Below are positions 25,001 through 34,547 of a DNA stretch of 64,000 nt, one piece after another. The stretch covers positions 1 through 64,000 of the forward strand of contig CADANY010000008.1 of assembly GCA_902789395.1 (NCBI GenBank), read 5' to 3'. Every line of letters begins with the position of its first letter. Position 1 is the first letter of the stretch. Below the pieces are notes generated by a model that was not told the DNA's origin, made no database searches, and saw only the letters and a list, made by a program, of their open reading frames with translations. Source of the DNA: an uncultured Bacteroidia bacterium (GTDB lineage: Bacteria > Bacteroidota > Bacteroidia > Bacteroidales > UBA932). The translations under genes and the position numbers were made by a program.

Positions 25001-25475
25001 TTCCATGGGCGCCCTCGTCGTCAACTTCAACGACTACTATGCCTACAACATGGAAGGATCCGGCAACCAGTACGGTATCGTCCGCGAGCGTTACGTTGAC
25101 GAGAGCCGTCCCGGCAACGGTTACGTTCCGAGAGCATTCCGTCACGGGAACAAGAATACCGGTATGAAGGTTTGCGACCGTTACTTCGATCACGCCGACT
25201 ACTTCCGTATGTCTACCGCCAGCCTCGGATACAACTTCCCGAAGACCGTCTGCCAGAGACTCAAGGTCCAGGGCATCCGCGTCTATGTCAACGGTGACAA
25301 CCTCTTTACGATCACCAACTACCGCGGTTTCAACCCCGAAGTTGACCAGTACAACTCCCAGGGCAACAGAACCAGTGGTGAGCGCAAATCCAACGGTAAC
25401 ATGATGCCTGGTTTCGACTGGGGTTCCTATCCTGTTGCCCGTGTCTATACTCTCGGTTTCAGACTCACATTCTAA
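22047..25475 (+). CDS. SusC/RagA-type TonB-dependent outer-membrane transporter
   Basis: The 1142-residue product has a signal peptide (1-24, ending LVAQ). A carboxypeptidase-like beta-sandwich (about 26-105; VVVKGTVVSANGEPIIGAGV) is followed by the plug domain with TIVVGYAPMRKSDFTGSI and the SusC signature region (RVAGVEIRQSEGAPGAG, then DIESIEILKDAASAAIYGSR). A long barrel ends in GFRLTF. It takes up an oligosaccharide or other large nutrient with energy from TonB, with the SusD-like lipoprotein encoded 14 bases downstream. Codons are strongly C-ending, as in a highly expressed gene. The substrate cannot be told from sequence and no glycoside hydrolase gene adjoins it. Confidence 0.95.
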   Translation: MSKLLKAIMAFCAIFLMSFSLVAQNVVVKGTVVSANGEPIIGAGVVVKGAPTRGVVTDAGGQYSIPAAKGETLVVSCLGYASKEVVLTGSTRVDVVLDEDTSLIDETIVVGYAPMRKSDFTGSIASVKSSELQSSTATLGQALVGRVAGVEIRQSEGAPGAGVNIRVRGVNSLTASTAPLYVVDGYPVADDDLINPNDIESIEILKDAASAAIYGSRGASGVVLITTKRGNENKASVTYDFSYGLQELGRKIDLLNAREFAELYVEARNNSYWAYCQKGGVTYDPRDDNATRIAKLAAVGINQSSTIIVSPYFWDFAKNDYASTAFMYDTDWQDEYFSRAGMARHNVSVNGGSKNIKYMASLGYLDQDGIISPSGHKQINARINLDAQVTKRLSVSVNYAMTDAKTREVKSYGRSNSGGEGSEGYDGATQGCLVAIPNFPAWNTIENVGSQPWAIDGNSGVLTADVWGSYNTPGTMARSWMNFFSNKYDFNSSESPIVVANDLKINRVRVRNNLSMAATYEPVKDLKIKLQLGRMWNNEEYSKYRPNSIGAGKNYAYSAALETSNHYAISSTRKDEDSLGELTVNYKKAFGGNHRIDALAGFTMQDHTVNRIGIQAMQFSDNRIEDISATIDPNAVREYDVTRYEYTLVSYLGRLNYSYADRYTITGSFRADGSSRFGASSKWGYFPSISAGWTLSNEPFLKNALDGIMTARLRASWGMSGNNNIGNYASIATISTSTTGMGGAISPTSYESSFVDAGLSWETTKQTNLGLDLGFFNGRVNLIANYYNSISTDVLYSLGIPSISGSTSTTTNLGDSKIRNRGFDIQLDARILQGPVTWTVGTNFSLNRNKVLFISEGVEEITNNTMRSSPTHITKVGYPIGSFQGFKTLGIMSQADYLNTLKDREVYINNGNSFPAGYTLQGPAVADYSLEYLSPGNVIYDDYNGDNKITDADRQIIGDAYPDFTGGFNTSLSWNGFDLAMGFTYSMGALVVNFNDYYAYNMEGSGNQYGIVRERYVDESRPGNGYVPRAFRHGNKNTGMKVCDRYFDHADYFRMSTASLGYNFPKTVCQRLKVQGIRVYVNGDNLFTITNYRGFNPEVDQYNSQGNRTSGERKSNGNMMPGFDWGSYPVARVYTLGFRLTF

Positions 25476-25489
25476 AAGGAGACAAGATT

Positions 25490-26986
25490 ATGAAACTCAA
25501 CCATATTTTCGCGATCACCGCTATCGCCCTTCTTTCGGCCTCCTGCCAGGATTTCCTGAACCTGTCCGATCCGAACGCAGTTACTACAGGTAACTACTAC
25601 CAGAACGAGACCGACATGCAAAACTCCCTGAACGGAGCTTATGCCGTTCTCAAGGAAGGCAACTTCATGGGCAGCTCAAATCCTTATTTCGAGGAGTGCA
25701 AAGCCCGTATGCTGACCTATCCGGATACCGGTGTCAACGCCGGTGAGAATGCCTCTTTCGACAACTGTACCGTCGTTCCCAGCAACCAGTTCGTACTGAG
25801 CCGGTGGAATATCATCTACAAGTGCATCGACCGTGTCAACGTGCTTCTCAAACACCTGGATGACATTACCTATACCAATGCTTCGGTTCGCAACAATCTC
25901 GAAGGCGAGGCCCGTTTCATCCGCGCGCTTTGCTATTACACTTTGGTCTGCGACTGGGGTGATGTTCCCGTCGTCCTCTCAAAGCTCGAGAGCCTCGCTG
26001 AGGTAAAAGCCGCCAATTTCCGTAAGCCCAAGGCTGATGTCTATCAGGCCATCTACGATGACTGCGAGTGGGTAATCAGCAACAGCTCGCTGCCCGACCT
26101 GCAGGGCAAGGCCGGTGTCGGCCACGCCTCCAAGGTTGCGGCACAGACCCTTTATGGGAAAGCCCTTCTCCAGAAGGCGACCGATGCTGATTTCGCATCC
26201 GAGAAGAGCTCGCTCTGCTCCAAGGCGATCAGCCAGCTGACTGCAGCCTGGAACAAGAAGCCTTTCGGAGACTTTACGACGGTTGACGTAACCGAAATCT
26301 GGGACGTCGCGAACCAGGCCGCTGCCAAGGAGAGCATCTTCCAGCTTGACTTCGTCGGTGGTTCCAACGCGGCGAACTCTTCTTACAACACCTCTTTCCG
26401 AACCAGCAACATTGATGACGACAGCAAGGAGGTCAACGCCAAGAAGTCCGCTGGCGGTTTCTTCATGTCGGTTCCCAAGGCCGAGTCCATCTGGGACGAA
26501 GCCGGTGACAAGCGTTTCGACATACTGATGGGTAAAGGAAAGACTTCCGGTGGCCTTACCGGCTACTACACGGTCAAGTACAAGGATCTCGACGCTTCCG
26601 GTTACTACGGCTGCAACAATGTCGTGCTCCGCTATGCCGACGTTGCCATGATGCTGGCTGAAGCCAACTATCACAATGGCAATGCGACCGAAGCTGTCAA
26701 GTGGGTCAACCTGATCCGTAACCGTGCCGGACTCGCCAACACCACGGCGACCAGCGGTACCGCTCTCCGCGATGTGATCTACAAGGAGCGTCAGCGTGAA
26801 TTCGCTTACGAGTTCAAGGCCTGGACCGACCTCAAGCGCGGTTACAATGCTTCTGAAATCACCTCGATCATGAAGGCTGACGGTGCGACCGAGTTCGACA
26901 ACGCCGACCTCCTCCTCCCGATTCCTCACGCCCAGTGGCTCCTCAACCCTGAGGGTCTCTACCAGAATCCGGGATATAAGGACTAA
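25490..26986 (+). CDS. SusD/RagB-type nutrient-binding lipoprotein
   Basis: The 498-residue lipoprotein has a lipobox (SASC, Cys19) followed by DFLNLSDP. TPR-like helices hold the usual RFIRALCYYTLVCDWGDVPV, and the carboxy end has the family signature VNLIRNRAGL and RQREFAYEFKAWTDLKR. SusD proteins form a lid on the SusC barrel and bind the ligand at the cell surface. It is the partner of the upstream susC gene. A terminator follows directly. Confidence 0.94.
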   Translation: MKLNHIFAITAIALLSASCQDFLNLSDPNAVTTGNYYQNETDMQNSLNGAYAVLKEGNFMGSSNPYFEECKARMLTYPDTGVNAGENASFDNCTVVPSNQFVLSRWNIIYKCIDRVNVLLKHLDDITYTNASVRNNLEGEARFIRALCYYTLVCDWGDVPVVLSKLESLAEVKAANFRKPKADVYQAIYDDCEWVISNSSLPDLQGKAGVGHASKVAAQTLYGKALLQKATDADFASEKSSLCSKAISQLTAAWNKKPFGDFTTVDVTEIWDVANQAAAKESIFQLDFVGGSNAANSSYNTSFRTSNIDDDSKEVNAKKSAGGFFMSVPKAESIWDEAGDKRFDILMGKGKTSGGLTGYYTVKYKDLDASGYYGCNNVVLRYADVAMMLAEANYHNGNATEAVKWVNLIRNRAGLANTTATSGTALRDVIYKERQREFAYEFKAWTDLKRGYNASEITSIMKADGATEFDNADLLLPIPHAQWLLNPEGLYQNPGYKD

Positions 26987-27006
26987 TCCTTTTCATCCTG
27001 CTATAG

Positions 27007-27038
27007 AAGCCGGCCCGACAAGGGCCGGTTTCTTTTTT
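27007..27038 (+). terminator. Rho-independent terminator of susCD
   Basis: The stem CCGGCCC/GGGCCGG (27010-27016, 27022-27028), extended by A-T and G-T pairs, has a 5-base loop and is followed by TTTCTTTTTT. It ends the susCD transcript. Confidence 0.85.
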
Positions 27039-27066
27039 GATTTCCGGGGAAAAGGATGTAACTTCG
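27036..27066 (+). promoter_or_regulatory. Promoter of the HGSNAT-like/PIG-L unit
   Basis: TTTG (27036-27039), 19 bases, then TAACTTCG (27059-27066), one mismatch from TAnnTTTG. It overlaps the U-run of the susCD terminator, so the downstream pair is likely its own transcription unit. Confidence 0.5.
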
Positions 27067-27087
27067 TAGAGTTGAAGAAAAAACGCC

Positions 27088-28176
27088 ATGAATCAGAAAA
27101 GATTGCTCTCGATCGATACCCTGCGGGGGTTCGATATGCTCTTTATCATGGGCCTCTCAGGCCTTATCGTCGCGATCTGCCAGCTGTTCCCGGACGGAGA
27201 CTCCTGCTGGCTCGCCCGGCAGATGGGGCACGTCGACTGGAACGGACTCCGGCACCACGATACGATCTTTCCCCTGTTCCTTTTCATCTCGGGCATGACC
27301 TTCCCTTTTTCTGCCGACAAGCGCCGGCTGGGAGGGGCATCAAACAAGGATCTGTTCCTCCTTGCGCTCAAGCGCGGATTGATTCTTGTCGCACTCGGAC
27401 TTGTCTATAACAAATTCTTCGACTTGAAACTGGCCACCCTGCGGTTCCCGAGCGTCCTCGCGCGGATCGGGCTGGCCTGGATGCTGGCCGCTTGGCTGTT
27501 CCTCGCTTTCGGATGGAAAACGCGCGCCTGTATCGCCGCAGGAATCCTCATTGGATATCAGTTGCTTATGCTGATTCCGGCGCCGGATGCGGCCGGAGCC
27601 GGTCCGCTGACCTATGAAGGCAACCTCGTAGGCTACATCGACCGTATCATCATGCCGGACCACCTGCTGTCCAAAGGCCAGTTTGACCCGGAGGGACTGC
27701 TGTCGACCCTGCCGGCGGTCGTAACAGCCATGCTCGGACAGTTCACGGGCGAATTCGTCCGCTCGGACCGGAAAAACAAGACCGGGAAAATGCTCCTTGC
27801 CGCAGCAGCCCTACTTGCCGTCGGCCTTGTCTGGAGCCTCTGGTTCCCGATCAACAAGAAACTCTGGACCAGCACGTTCGTTCTCGTCGTAGGTGCCTAC
27901 AGCGTCGCCATGTACGCCCTGTTTTACTGGCTGATCGACGTGAAGGGCTGGAAGAAATGGACCTTCTTTTTCGAGGTTATCGGGATGAATTCGATCACCA
28001 TCTACCTTGCCCAGCGGATCATTCCCTTCTCCTCGGTCAACAAATTCTTCCTCGGCGGACTAGCCGGCCTGTGTCCCGAACCCGTCGGGAAGGTAATCCT
28101 CGCCGCCGGCTATGTCGCTGTCTGCTGGCTTTTCCTCCTTTTCCTCTACCGCAAGAAAGTATTCCTCAAAGTATAA
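27088..28176 (+). CDS. Heparan-alpha-glucosaminide N-acetyltransferase-like membrane protein (DUF5009/NagX type)
   Basis: The 362-residue polytopic membrane protein has about ten hydrophobic segments. It opens with the family motif RLLSIDTLRGFDML and has HVDWNGLRHHDTIFPLFLFI, where the histidine and aspartate region is conserved in HGSNAT and NagX. The family transfers acetyl groups from cytosolic acetyl-CoA across the membrane to an amino sugar. It is followed after 4 bases by a PIG-L deacetylase, and both lie downstream of susCD, which suggests handling of N-acetylated sugars. That role is inferred. Confidence 0.8.
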   Translation: MNQKRLLSIDTLRGFDMLFIMGLSGLIVAICQLFPDGDSCWLARQMGHVDWNGLRHHDTIFPLFLFISGMTFPFSADKRRLGGASNKDLFLLALKRGLILVALGLVYNKFFDLKLATLRFPSVLARIGLAWMLAAWLFLAFGWKTRACIAAGILIGYQLLMLIPAPDAAGAGPLTYEGNLVGYIDRIIMPDHLLSKGQFDPEGLLSTLPAVVTAMLGQFTGEFVRSDRKNKTGKMLLAAAALLAVGLVWSLWFPINKKLWTSTFVLVVGAYSVAMYALFYWLIDVKGWKKWTFFFEVIGMNSITIYLAQRIIPFSSVNKFFLGGLAGLCPEPVGKVILAAGYVAVCWLFLLFLYRKKVFLKV

Positions 28177-28180
28177 GTCC

Positions 28181-28924
28181 ATGAACCGGAGAGAAGCACT
28201 GAAAGCAGCCTCAAGTGCGGCTGCACTGACGATTCTCGGGGGAATTCCCCTCTCTTCGAAAGAGATGGCCGTTCCTGCCGAAAAGAAAAAAATCCTTGTT
28301 ATCGGAGCCCATCCCGACGATCCCGAAACGGGAGCGGGCGGGACGATCTGCCTGCTCACGCAAGCCGGACATGAAGTCGTATGCGTCTACCTGACCCGGG
28401 GGGAAGCCGGAATTCCCGGCAAGACCCATACGGAAGCCGCCGCGATCCGCGTCGTCGAAAGCCAGCGTGCCTGCGCCGTCACCGGGGCAAGGCATATCTT
28501 TATGGACCAGATCGACGGGAGTACCGAAATCAACCTGGACCGGTACCGCGAGATGCGCGAACTGCTGGAAAGGGAGAAGCCGGACGTCGTCTTGACCCAC
28601 TGGCCGATCGACGGTCACCGGGACCATGCTGTCTGCGGCCTCCTGGTCGTCGATGCGTGGCGCCGCCTCGGCCGCTGTTTCGACCTCTACTATTTTGAGG
28701 TTATGACCGGGACCCAGACCCAGCTGTTCCACCCGACGGACTGGGTCGACATCACCTCAGTCCTGGAGCAGAAGCACAAGGCCTGCTACTGCCATGAAAG
28801 CCAGCAGTTGGAAGAAGTGATGAGGGACTGGCATGAACCGATGGAACGGTTCCGCGGTATAGAATGCAGGCGGACGGCCGCCGAAGCGTTCGTCCGCCAT
28901 ACAGAACCGGCCGGGCTCGTCTAG
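28181..28924 (+). CDS. Exported PIG-L family N-acetylglucosaminyl deacetylase
   Basis: From the ATG at 28181 the product has 247 residues. An amino end with twin arginines (NRREALKAASSAAALTILGG) looks Tat-like. The LmbE/PIG-L zinc motif AHPDD is at 43-47, and a downstream HRDHAVC gives the third metal ligand. The family removes acetyl groups from GlcNAc-containing compounds. The upstream in-frame ATG at 28112 lies inside the neighbouring gene and is rejected because it lacks a signal. The stop overlaps that of the convergent ilvE gene by four bases. Confidence 0.85.
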   Translation: MNRREALKAASSAAALTILGGIPLSSKEMAVPAEKKKILVIGAHPDDPETGAGGTICLLTQAGHEVVCVYLTRGEAGIPGKTHTEAAAIRVVESQRACAVTGARHIFMDQIDGSTEINLDRYREMRELLEREKPDVVLTHWPIDGHRDHAVCGLLVVDAWRRLGRCFDLYYFEVMTGTQTQLFHPTDWVDITSVLEQKHKACYCHESQQLEEVMRDWHEPMERFRGIECRRTAAEAFVRHTEPAGLV

Positions 28925-29970
28925 GACTGATCCATCCAATAATGACACCAACCGTGGGTATCCTCCTGCTCTCCGGACTGGATGCCCACGATCCGGTTAT
29001 AAAGCTTCGTGCAAACCGGACCGACCTCTCCGTCCGGAGCATAACGGAAGGATCTCGCCACTTCCGGAGCAGCCAGCACCGGTTTGATGTCAATATGGGA
29101 CATCGGCGTAATCACGACCGCCGTACCGCAGCCGCCGGCCTCCTCGAATTCAGCCAGTTCTTCCAGCGGGACGGGCCGTTTCTCCACCTCCATGCCGAAA
29201 TCGCGGGCAACCTGCTGGAGCGTCAGGTTAGTGATCGAGGGAAGGACGCTGTCGGAAAGCGGAGTGATGTATTTGTTCCCCTTGATTCCGAAGAAATTGG
29301 ATGAGCCGAACTCGTCGATATACTCCCGCGTTGAAGAATTCAGGTACAGCAGTTCCGCATAGCCCTGTTCGTGGGCGTATTTGTACGGTTTGAAGGTTCC
29401 TGCGTAATTGGCCCCGATCTTATAGCTGCCGGATCCCTTCGGGGCGGCGCGGTCATAGTCTCCGGGGATGACGGCAGCGCAGGAACGGAGATGGGCGCCG
29501 TAATAAGAGCCGGCCGGGGCGCACATTACGGCGAAGATCGCCTCCGGATACGGAACGAGCTGCATCTGCGGGTGCATGCCGATCAGCAGCGGGCGCAGAT
29601 AGAGGGAAGCTTTGTGTCCATAGGGCGGGAGAAATTCCAAGTTGTTCTCTACGCAGAGCTCGCACATTTTGATGAACATTTCCTCCGTCGGACAGGGCAT
29701 GCCGAGATAGTCGGCTGTCCGGGCCATCCGGGCGGCATTCCGGTCGGGGCGGAAAATCGCGATACGCCCATCGGCCTGACGGAAAGCTTTCAGTCCTTCA
29801 AAACAGGAGATCGCATAGTGGAAAACCTGTGCGAAGGGATCGAACGTAAAGGAGAAGGTCTCGGTCGTTTCGATCGGGGACCAGCGGCCGTCTTTATAGT
29901 GGGACAGGATGACGGTCCGGGTCCTGTAGGCATCAAAGCCCAACGTATCCCAATTGATTGAAACTGACAT
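28921..29970 (-). CDS. ilvE: Branched-chain amino acid aminotransferase
   Basis: This 349-residue class IV (fold type IV) PLP enzyme transfers the amino group from glutamate to the 2-oxo acids of leucine, isoleucine and valine. The PLP lysine is Lys184 in GSYKIGANYAG, with YAISCFEGLKAF near the start and FEEAGGCGTAVVITP in the phosphate-binding region. It closes the ilv/leu operon, two bases after leuB, and carries out the last step of all three pathways. Confidence 0.93.
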   Translation of the reverse strand: MSVSINWDTLGFDAYRTRTVILSHYKDGRWSPIETTETFSFTFDPFAQVFHYAISCFEGLKAFRQADGRIAIFRPDRNAARMARTADYLGMPCPTEEMFIKMCELCVENNLEFLPPYGHKASLYLRPLLIGMHPQMQLVPYPEAIFAVMCAPAGSYYGAHLRSCAAVIPGDYDRAAPKGSGSYKIGANYAGTFKPYKYAHEQGYAELLYLNSSTREYIDEFGSSNFFGIKGNKYITPLSDSVLPSITNLTLQQVARDFGMEVEKRPVPLEELAEFEEAGGCGTAVVITPMSHIDIKPVLAAPEVARSFRYAPDGEVGPVCTKLYNRIVGIQSGEQEDTHGWCHYWMDQS

Positions 29971-29972
29971 AA

Positions 29973-31046
29973 TTATAGATTTTCAGATTCGATAGCGGCA
30001 GCAATCCAGTCGCCGACTTCAGTGGTAGAATAAGCTTTTCCTCCGGCGGAGAGGTCTTCCGTAACGATTCCCCGGTCTATCGAAGCGGCGACGGCCCTTC
30101 GGATCGCGGCGCCTTCTTCCATCAGACCGAAGGCATACTCAAACATCATGGCGGCACTCAGGATCGCTGCGACCGGATTGGCGATATTCTTTCCGGCCGC
30201 CTGGGGATAGGAACCATGGATCGGCTCGAAGAGAGATGTATGTTCTCCGACGGAAGCAGACGCAAGAAGGCCCATGGACCCCGAGATGCAGCTGGCCTCG
30301 TCGGTCAGGATATCCCCGAAGGTGTTTTCCGTCACGATAACGTCAAAGGCCTTCGGGCAGCGGATGAGCTGCATGGCCGCATTGTCGACAAACATATAAT
30401 CCACCTCAACCTCGGGGTATTTCGGAGCCATCTCCCGGGCGATCTGCCGCCAGAGACGGGATGTTTCGAGCACATTCGCCTTGTCTACGACGGTCAGCCT
30501 GCGCCGGCGACGCATGGCATAGTCGAAAGCCAGCGTCAGAATCCGCTCAATCTCGAAACGGGAATAGATGCAGGTATCGAAAGCCGTATCTCCCCCATCT
30601 TTCCGTCCCTTCTCACCGAAATACATTCCTCCAGTCAACTCCCTGATACAGAGGAAGTCTGCCCCGTCTACCAATTCTGTCCGGAGGGGGGATTTAGCCA
30701 CCAGGGACTTGAAGGTCTCAACCGGTCTGAGGTTCGCGAAAAGGCCAAGTTTCTTGCGGATAGCCAGAAGGCCTTGCTCGGGACGGACCTTCGCCGTAGG
30801 ATCATTATCATAACGGGGATCACCGACGGCTCCGAAAAGGACGGCATCACTGTCCATGCACAAGGAGTGGGTCTCTTCCGGATAGGGATCGGAGCATCGG
30901 TCGATGGCGCAAGCGCCCACATAGCCGAAGGTATACGCAGCCTCGTGGCCGAAACGATGGCAGACGGCATCGACGGCCTTGACGGCCTGCTCTACGACTT
31001 CCGGTCCGATGCCGTCGCCCGGGAGTTTTGCGATTTTAAGTTTCAT
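29973..31046 (-). CDS. leuB: 3-isopropylmalate dehydrogenase
   Basis: The 357-residue NAD-dependent decarboxylating dehydrogenase shows [19 protein letters not shown], the arginine-rich loop [21 protein letters not shown], the [11 protein letters not shown] segment and the NAD-binding [12 protein letters not shown] with [18 protein letters not shown]. It oxidises 3-isopropylmalate, and in a citramalate route would also oxidise 3-methylmalate. Its start overlaps the stop of the cimA-like gene by one base. Confidence 0.94.
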   Translation of the reverse strand: MKLKIAKLPGDGIGPEVVEQAVKAVDAVCHRFGHEAAYTFGYVGACAIDRCSDPYPEETHSLCMDSDAVLFGAVGDPRYDNDPTAKVRPEQGLLAIRKKLGLFANLRPVETFKSLVAKSPLRTELVDGADFLCIRELTGGMYFGEKGRKDGGDTAFDTCIYSRFEIERILTLAFDYAMRRRRRLTVVDKANVLETSRLWRQIAREMAPKYPEVEVDYMFVDNAAMQLIRCPKAFDVIVTENTFGDILTDEASCISGSMGLLASASVGEHTSLFEPIHGSYPQAAGKNIANPVAAILSAAMMFEYAFGLMEEGAAIRRAVAASIDRGIVTEDLSAGGKAYSTTEVGDWIAAAIESENL

Positions 31047-32566
31047 TATAGCTGGTTTTCAATGATATTCAACATTTTAAGAGTAGCCTTGATCGCAGCC
31101 TCCGTCTGGTCCGAATCGATTCCCCGGGTTTTGAAACTGCGGCTGCCGAGTTCCCACTCGATCGTTGTTTCGACAAGGGCGTCGGTTTTTCCACCCGGAG
31201 GGATCTTGACGGTATAATCCGTCAGCCGGGGATGGCGCTTCCCGAGACGGTCGTAGATTTTCCAGAGGGCCTTCATGAAAGCATCGTATTGGCCGTCACC
31301 GGACGCGGACTCTTCATATTCCATACCGGCGATATCGATTCTCAGGTTGGCGACAGGGCGCATCCCACGGGTCAGTTGCAGGCCGTAATTTACAATCCGG
31401 ATCCGGTCCGGCGCCGCTGAGAAATCCCCTTTCAGGACATCCGCGATGATGAAGGGAAGGTCTTCCGGGGTGAGGCTTTCTTTCTTGTCTCCGAGTTCGA
31501 CGACACGGGCGGTCACAATCTTCATCTGGTCGGGCGTCAGGCTGATGCCGAGTTCTTCCAGGTTTTTCATGATATTGGCCTTCCCGCTGGTCTTTCCGAG
31601 GGCATAGGTCCTGTGGCGGCCGAAACGTTCGGGCTGCAGGGCGCTCTGGTAGAGTCCGCCCTTCTTGTCGCCGTCGGCATGGACCCCGCTCGTCTGGGTA
31701 AAGGCGAATTCCCCGACAAGGGGGCTGTTTGCAGGGATCCGGACCCCGGAAATCGTTTCGACATAGCGGCAAACGTGCATGAGCTTGCTCTCGTCGAGGT
31801 TATTTCCGGCACGAAGATGATCGTTCAGGATCCCGATGGCAGAGGCGACGGAGAGGTTTCCGGTCCGTTCGCCAAGCCCATTGACGGTAACATGGACCCC
31901 GTGGATTCCGGAGAGGACCGCCTCATACGCATTCGCAGCAGCAAAGCCATAATCGTTATGGGCATGGAAATCAAAATGGACCCCAGGATAACGACCCGTC
32001 ATCTCCCGGCAGTAAGCCCCCGTCTGACGGGGATTGAGGATTCCAAGCGTGTCCGGCAGCATAATCCGCCGGACGCCGGTTCCCTGAAGAGCCTCGACCA
32101 GAAAGAAGACATACTCCGGAGAATCCGCCATCCCGTTCGACCAGTCTTCGAGGTAGACATTGACTTCCAGCCCCTTGGCCCTGGCTTTTTTCAGGTCCCT
32201 GAGGATATCGTCCAGGTGCTCCTGCGGTGTCTTCCGGAGCTGGCCTTCCAGGTGGCGCAAGGATCCTTTTGCGAGAAGATTCATGACCTTCCCGCCCGAG
32301 GAGGCAATCCAATCGATAGAAGCACCCCCGTCGACAAAGCCCAGGGCCTCGATCTGACCGGCATGGCCGCAGGTAGAAGCCCACGCGCAGATTTTGGTGA
32401 AGGCACTCTTCTCCCCATCCGACACGCGGGCGGATCCGACCTCGATCCGGTCGGTCTTCAGCTCTTCCAGAAGAAGGCGGGCTATTGCCAGTTTCTCGTC
32501 CGCATTGAAAGAGACGCCGGCTGTCTGCTCCCCATCCCGGAGGGTTGTGTCCATGATTTCAATCAT
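31046..32566 (-). CDS. cimA: Citramalate synthase-like acyltransferase (LeuA paralog)
   Basis: The 506-residue protein has the HMGL-like TIM barrel ([15 protein letters not shown] at the start, HAHNDYG metal site, NGLGERTGN) and a carboxy-terminal LeuA-type regulatory domain. It is clearly a second isopropylmalate-synthase-family enzyme, since a full leuA lies upstream in the same operon. With no threonine dehydratase gene in the operon, the simplest reading is citramalate synthase, which condenses pyruvate and acetyl-CoA and feeds isoleucine through LeuCD and LeuB. A second isopropylmalate synthase or homocitrate-like activity is the alternative. It overlaps leuD by four bases. Confidence 0.65.
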   Translation of the reverse strand: MIEIMDTTLRDGEQTAGVSFNADEKLAIARLLLEELKTDRIEVGSARVSDGEKSAFTKICAWASTCGHAGQIEALGFVDGGASIDWIASSGGKVMNLLAKGSLRHLEGQLRKTPQEHLDDILRDLKKARAKGLEVNVYLEDWSNGMADSPEYVFFLVEALQGTGVRRIMLPDTLGILNPRQTGAYCREMTGRYPGVHFDFHAHNDYGFAAANAYEAVLSGIHGVHVTVNGLGERTGNLSVASAIGILNDHLRAGNNLDESKLMHVCRYVETISGVRIPANSPLVGEFAFTQTSGVHADGDKKGGLYQSALQPERFGRHRTYALGKTSGKANIMKNLEELGISLTPDQMKIVTARVVELGDKKESLTPEDLPFIIADVLKGDFSAAPDRIRIVNYGLQLTRGMRPVANLRIDIAGMEYEESASGDGQYDAFMKALWKIYDRLGKRHPRLTDYTVKIPPGGKTDALVETTIEWELGSRSFKTRGIDSDQTEAAIKATLKMLNIIENQL

Positions 32567-33153
32567 CGGCTTTCGTAGGCTTCTATCTTGTCTCTCTGAA
32601 GCAGGAGATAATCGATATCGTCCAGTGCATTCATCAGGCAGTATTTCTTATAAGGATTCAGTTCGAAGGTCTCGCACCGTCCGGTCGGAACCAGCGTAAC
32701 GGTCTGGGCCGGGACGTCAACCCGGATCTTCGCGGACGGGTCCTCCCGCACGGCGGCAAAGATCTCTTGGAGAAAGTCCTCGGAGACGACCACAGGGAGC
32801 ACAAAATTATTGAGTTCGTTGTTCTTGTGGATGTCCGCGAAGAAACTGGAGATTACGACCCGGAATCCATATCCTGCAAGAGCCCAGGCCGCATGCTCCC
32901 GGCTGGAGCCGGAACCGAAGTTTTTCCCGGCGACCAGGATTTCTCCCCCATAACGGGGATCGTTCAGGACAAATCCCGGATCCGGCGTTCCATCACTGCG
33001 GAAGCGCCAGTCACGGAAGAGATTCTCTCCGAAAAAACGCTCGTCCCGTGTCGTCGCCTTAAGGAAACGAGCGGGGATGATCTGGTCCGTATCTATGTTC
33101 TCGAGCGGGAGTGGGACGCAGGTCGATTCGATGATATTGAATTTTTGTTTCAT
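32563..33153 (-). CDS. leuD: 3-isopropylmalate dehydratase small subunit
   Basis: The 196-residue swivelling-domain subunit partners LeuC in isomerising 2- to 3-isopropylmalate. Landmarks are [19 protein letters not shown] near the start and [15 protein letters not shown] in the middle. Length and motifs are standard for LeuD. It overlaps both neighbours by four bases, so leuC, leuD and cimA are translationally coupled. Confidence 0.95.
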   Translation of the reverse strand: MKQKFNIIESTCVPLPLENIDTDQIIPARFLKATTRDERFFGENLFRDWRFRSDGTPDPGFVLNDPRYGGEILVAGKNFGSGSSREHAAWALAGYGFRVVISSFFADIHKNNELNNFVLPVVVSEDFLQEIFAAVREDPSAKIRVDVPAQTVTLVPTGRCETFELNPYKKYCLMNALDDIDYLLLQRDKIEAYESR

Positions 33154-34544
33154 AACAGTTCTCTTGGATCGGTTATAACGCCGGTAACGGCAGCCGCGGC
33201 AGCGACAAGCGGACTGGCCAGAAGGGTACGGGACCCGGGCCCCTGACGCCCCTCGAAATTCCGGTTACTGGTTGAGACGCAGTACTTTCCGGAAGGAATC
33301 TTATCATCGTTCATCGCCAGGCATGCAGAGCATCCGGGCTGCCGGATCTCAAATCCAGCCTCTTCCAGTACCTTATCCAGTCCTTCTTCAGCGATCTGCC
33401 TGCGGACAGCCCAGGAACCCGGAACCAGCCAGGCGATAATGCCCGGAGCCCTGTGGCGGCCGGCGGCAATCGATGCAAATGCGCGAAAATCTTCAATGCG
33501 GCCGTTCGTACAAGCACCGAGGAAAACATAGTCCACCGGCTTTCCGATCATCTCTTCACCGGGATGGAAATGCATGTATCTGAGTGCTTTAAGGAATGAC
33601 GGCTGCGCTTCCTCAGAAATCCGGTCCAAAGAAGGAACCGTTCCGGTAACCGGCACGCCCATCCCCGGATTCGTTCCATAGGTAATCATCGGTTGGATCT
33701 CTGTCCCGTCGAAGACGATTTCCCTGTCGAAAACAGCGTCCTCTCCGCTCCGGAGGGTCTTCCAGAAGGCGACGCTGCGATCCCACTCTTCCCCTTCCGG
33801 TGCGTGGGGCCGCCCCTTGAGATAGGCAAACGTTGTCTCATCGGGCGCGACGAAACCGCCCCGTGCCCCCATTTCGATCGACAGGTTGCAAAGGGTCAGC
33901 CGGCCTTCCATGGAAAGGTTCCTCACGACGGAACCGGCATATTCGACGAAATAACCGGTCGCTCCGGAAGTCGTCAGCCGACTCATCAGGAACAGGGCTA
34001 CATCCTTGGCTGTCACTCCTTTGCCGAGCGTCCCTTCGATCCGGATCCGCATGGATTTGGGCTTTGCCTGCAGGATGCACTGCGAAGCCATGACCATCTC
34101 GACTTCGCTCGTTCCGATTCCGAACGCGACCGCTCCCACGGCCCCATGGGTCGAGGTATGCGAATCGCCGCAAACGATCGTCATGCCCGGAAGGGAAAGC
34201 CCCCGTTCCGGTCCGACAACATGGATAATCCCGTTTCGGGGATCATTCATCCTATAGTGGGTCAGGCCGAACTCGGCGACATTGGCCGAAAGGGCATCGA
34301 CCTGTTTCCGGGATACGGGATCCGTGATCGGTTTTTCCTGATCATGGGTCGGCGTATTGTGGTCCGGCATGCAGACAATCCTTTCCGGACGGAAACAGCG
34401 GATGCCGCGGGCACGGAGCCCGTCGAAAGCCTGGGGACTCGTTACCTCATGACAATAGAGCCGGTCGATGTAGAGCTGGTCCGGACCGCCTTCTACTTTC
34501 TGGACGACATGAGCGTCCCATATCTTGTCAAACAGGGTATTCAT
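33150..34544 (-). CDS. leuC: 3-isopropylmalate dehydratase large subunit
   Basis: The 464-residue aconitase-family protein has [20 protein letters not shown], the cluster cysteine in FLGACTNGR and the paired cysteines in [11 protein letters not shown] that hold the [4Fe-4S] centre. It forms the catalytic subunit with LeuD and may also serve citramalate isomerisation. It starts three bases after leuA. Confidence 0.96.
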   Translation of the reverse strand: MNTLFDKIWDAHVVQKVEGGPDQLYIDRLYCHEVTSPQAFDGLRARGIRCFRPERIVCMPDHNTPTHDQEKPITDPVSRKQVDALSANVAEFGLTHYRMNDPRNGIIHVVGPERGLSLPGMTIVCGDSHTSTHGAVGAVAFGIGTSEVEMVMASQCILQAKPKSMRIRIEGTLGKGVTAKDVALFLMSRLTTSGATGYFVEYAGSVVRNLSMEGRLTLCNLSIEMGARGGFVAPDETTFAYLKGRPHAPEGEEWDRSVAFWKTLRSGEDAVFDREIVFDGTEIQPMITYGTNPGMGVPVTGTVPSLDRISEEAQPSFLKALRYMHFHPGEEMIGKPVDYVFLGACTNGRIEDFRAFASIAAGRHRAPGIIAWLVPGSWAVRRQIAEEGLDKVLEEAGFEIRQPGCSACLAMNDDKIPSGKYCVSTSNRNFEGRQGPGSRTLLASPLVAAAAAVTGVITDPRELL

Positions 34545-34547
34545 CTC

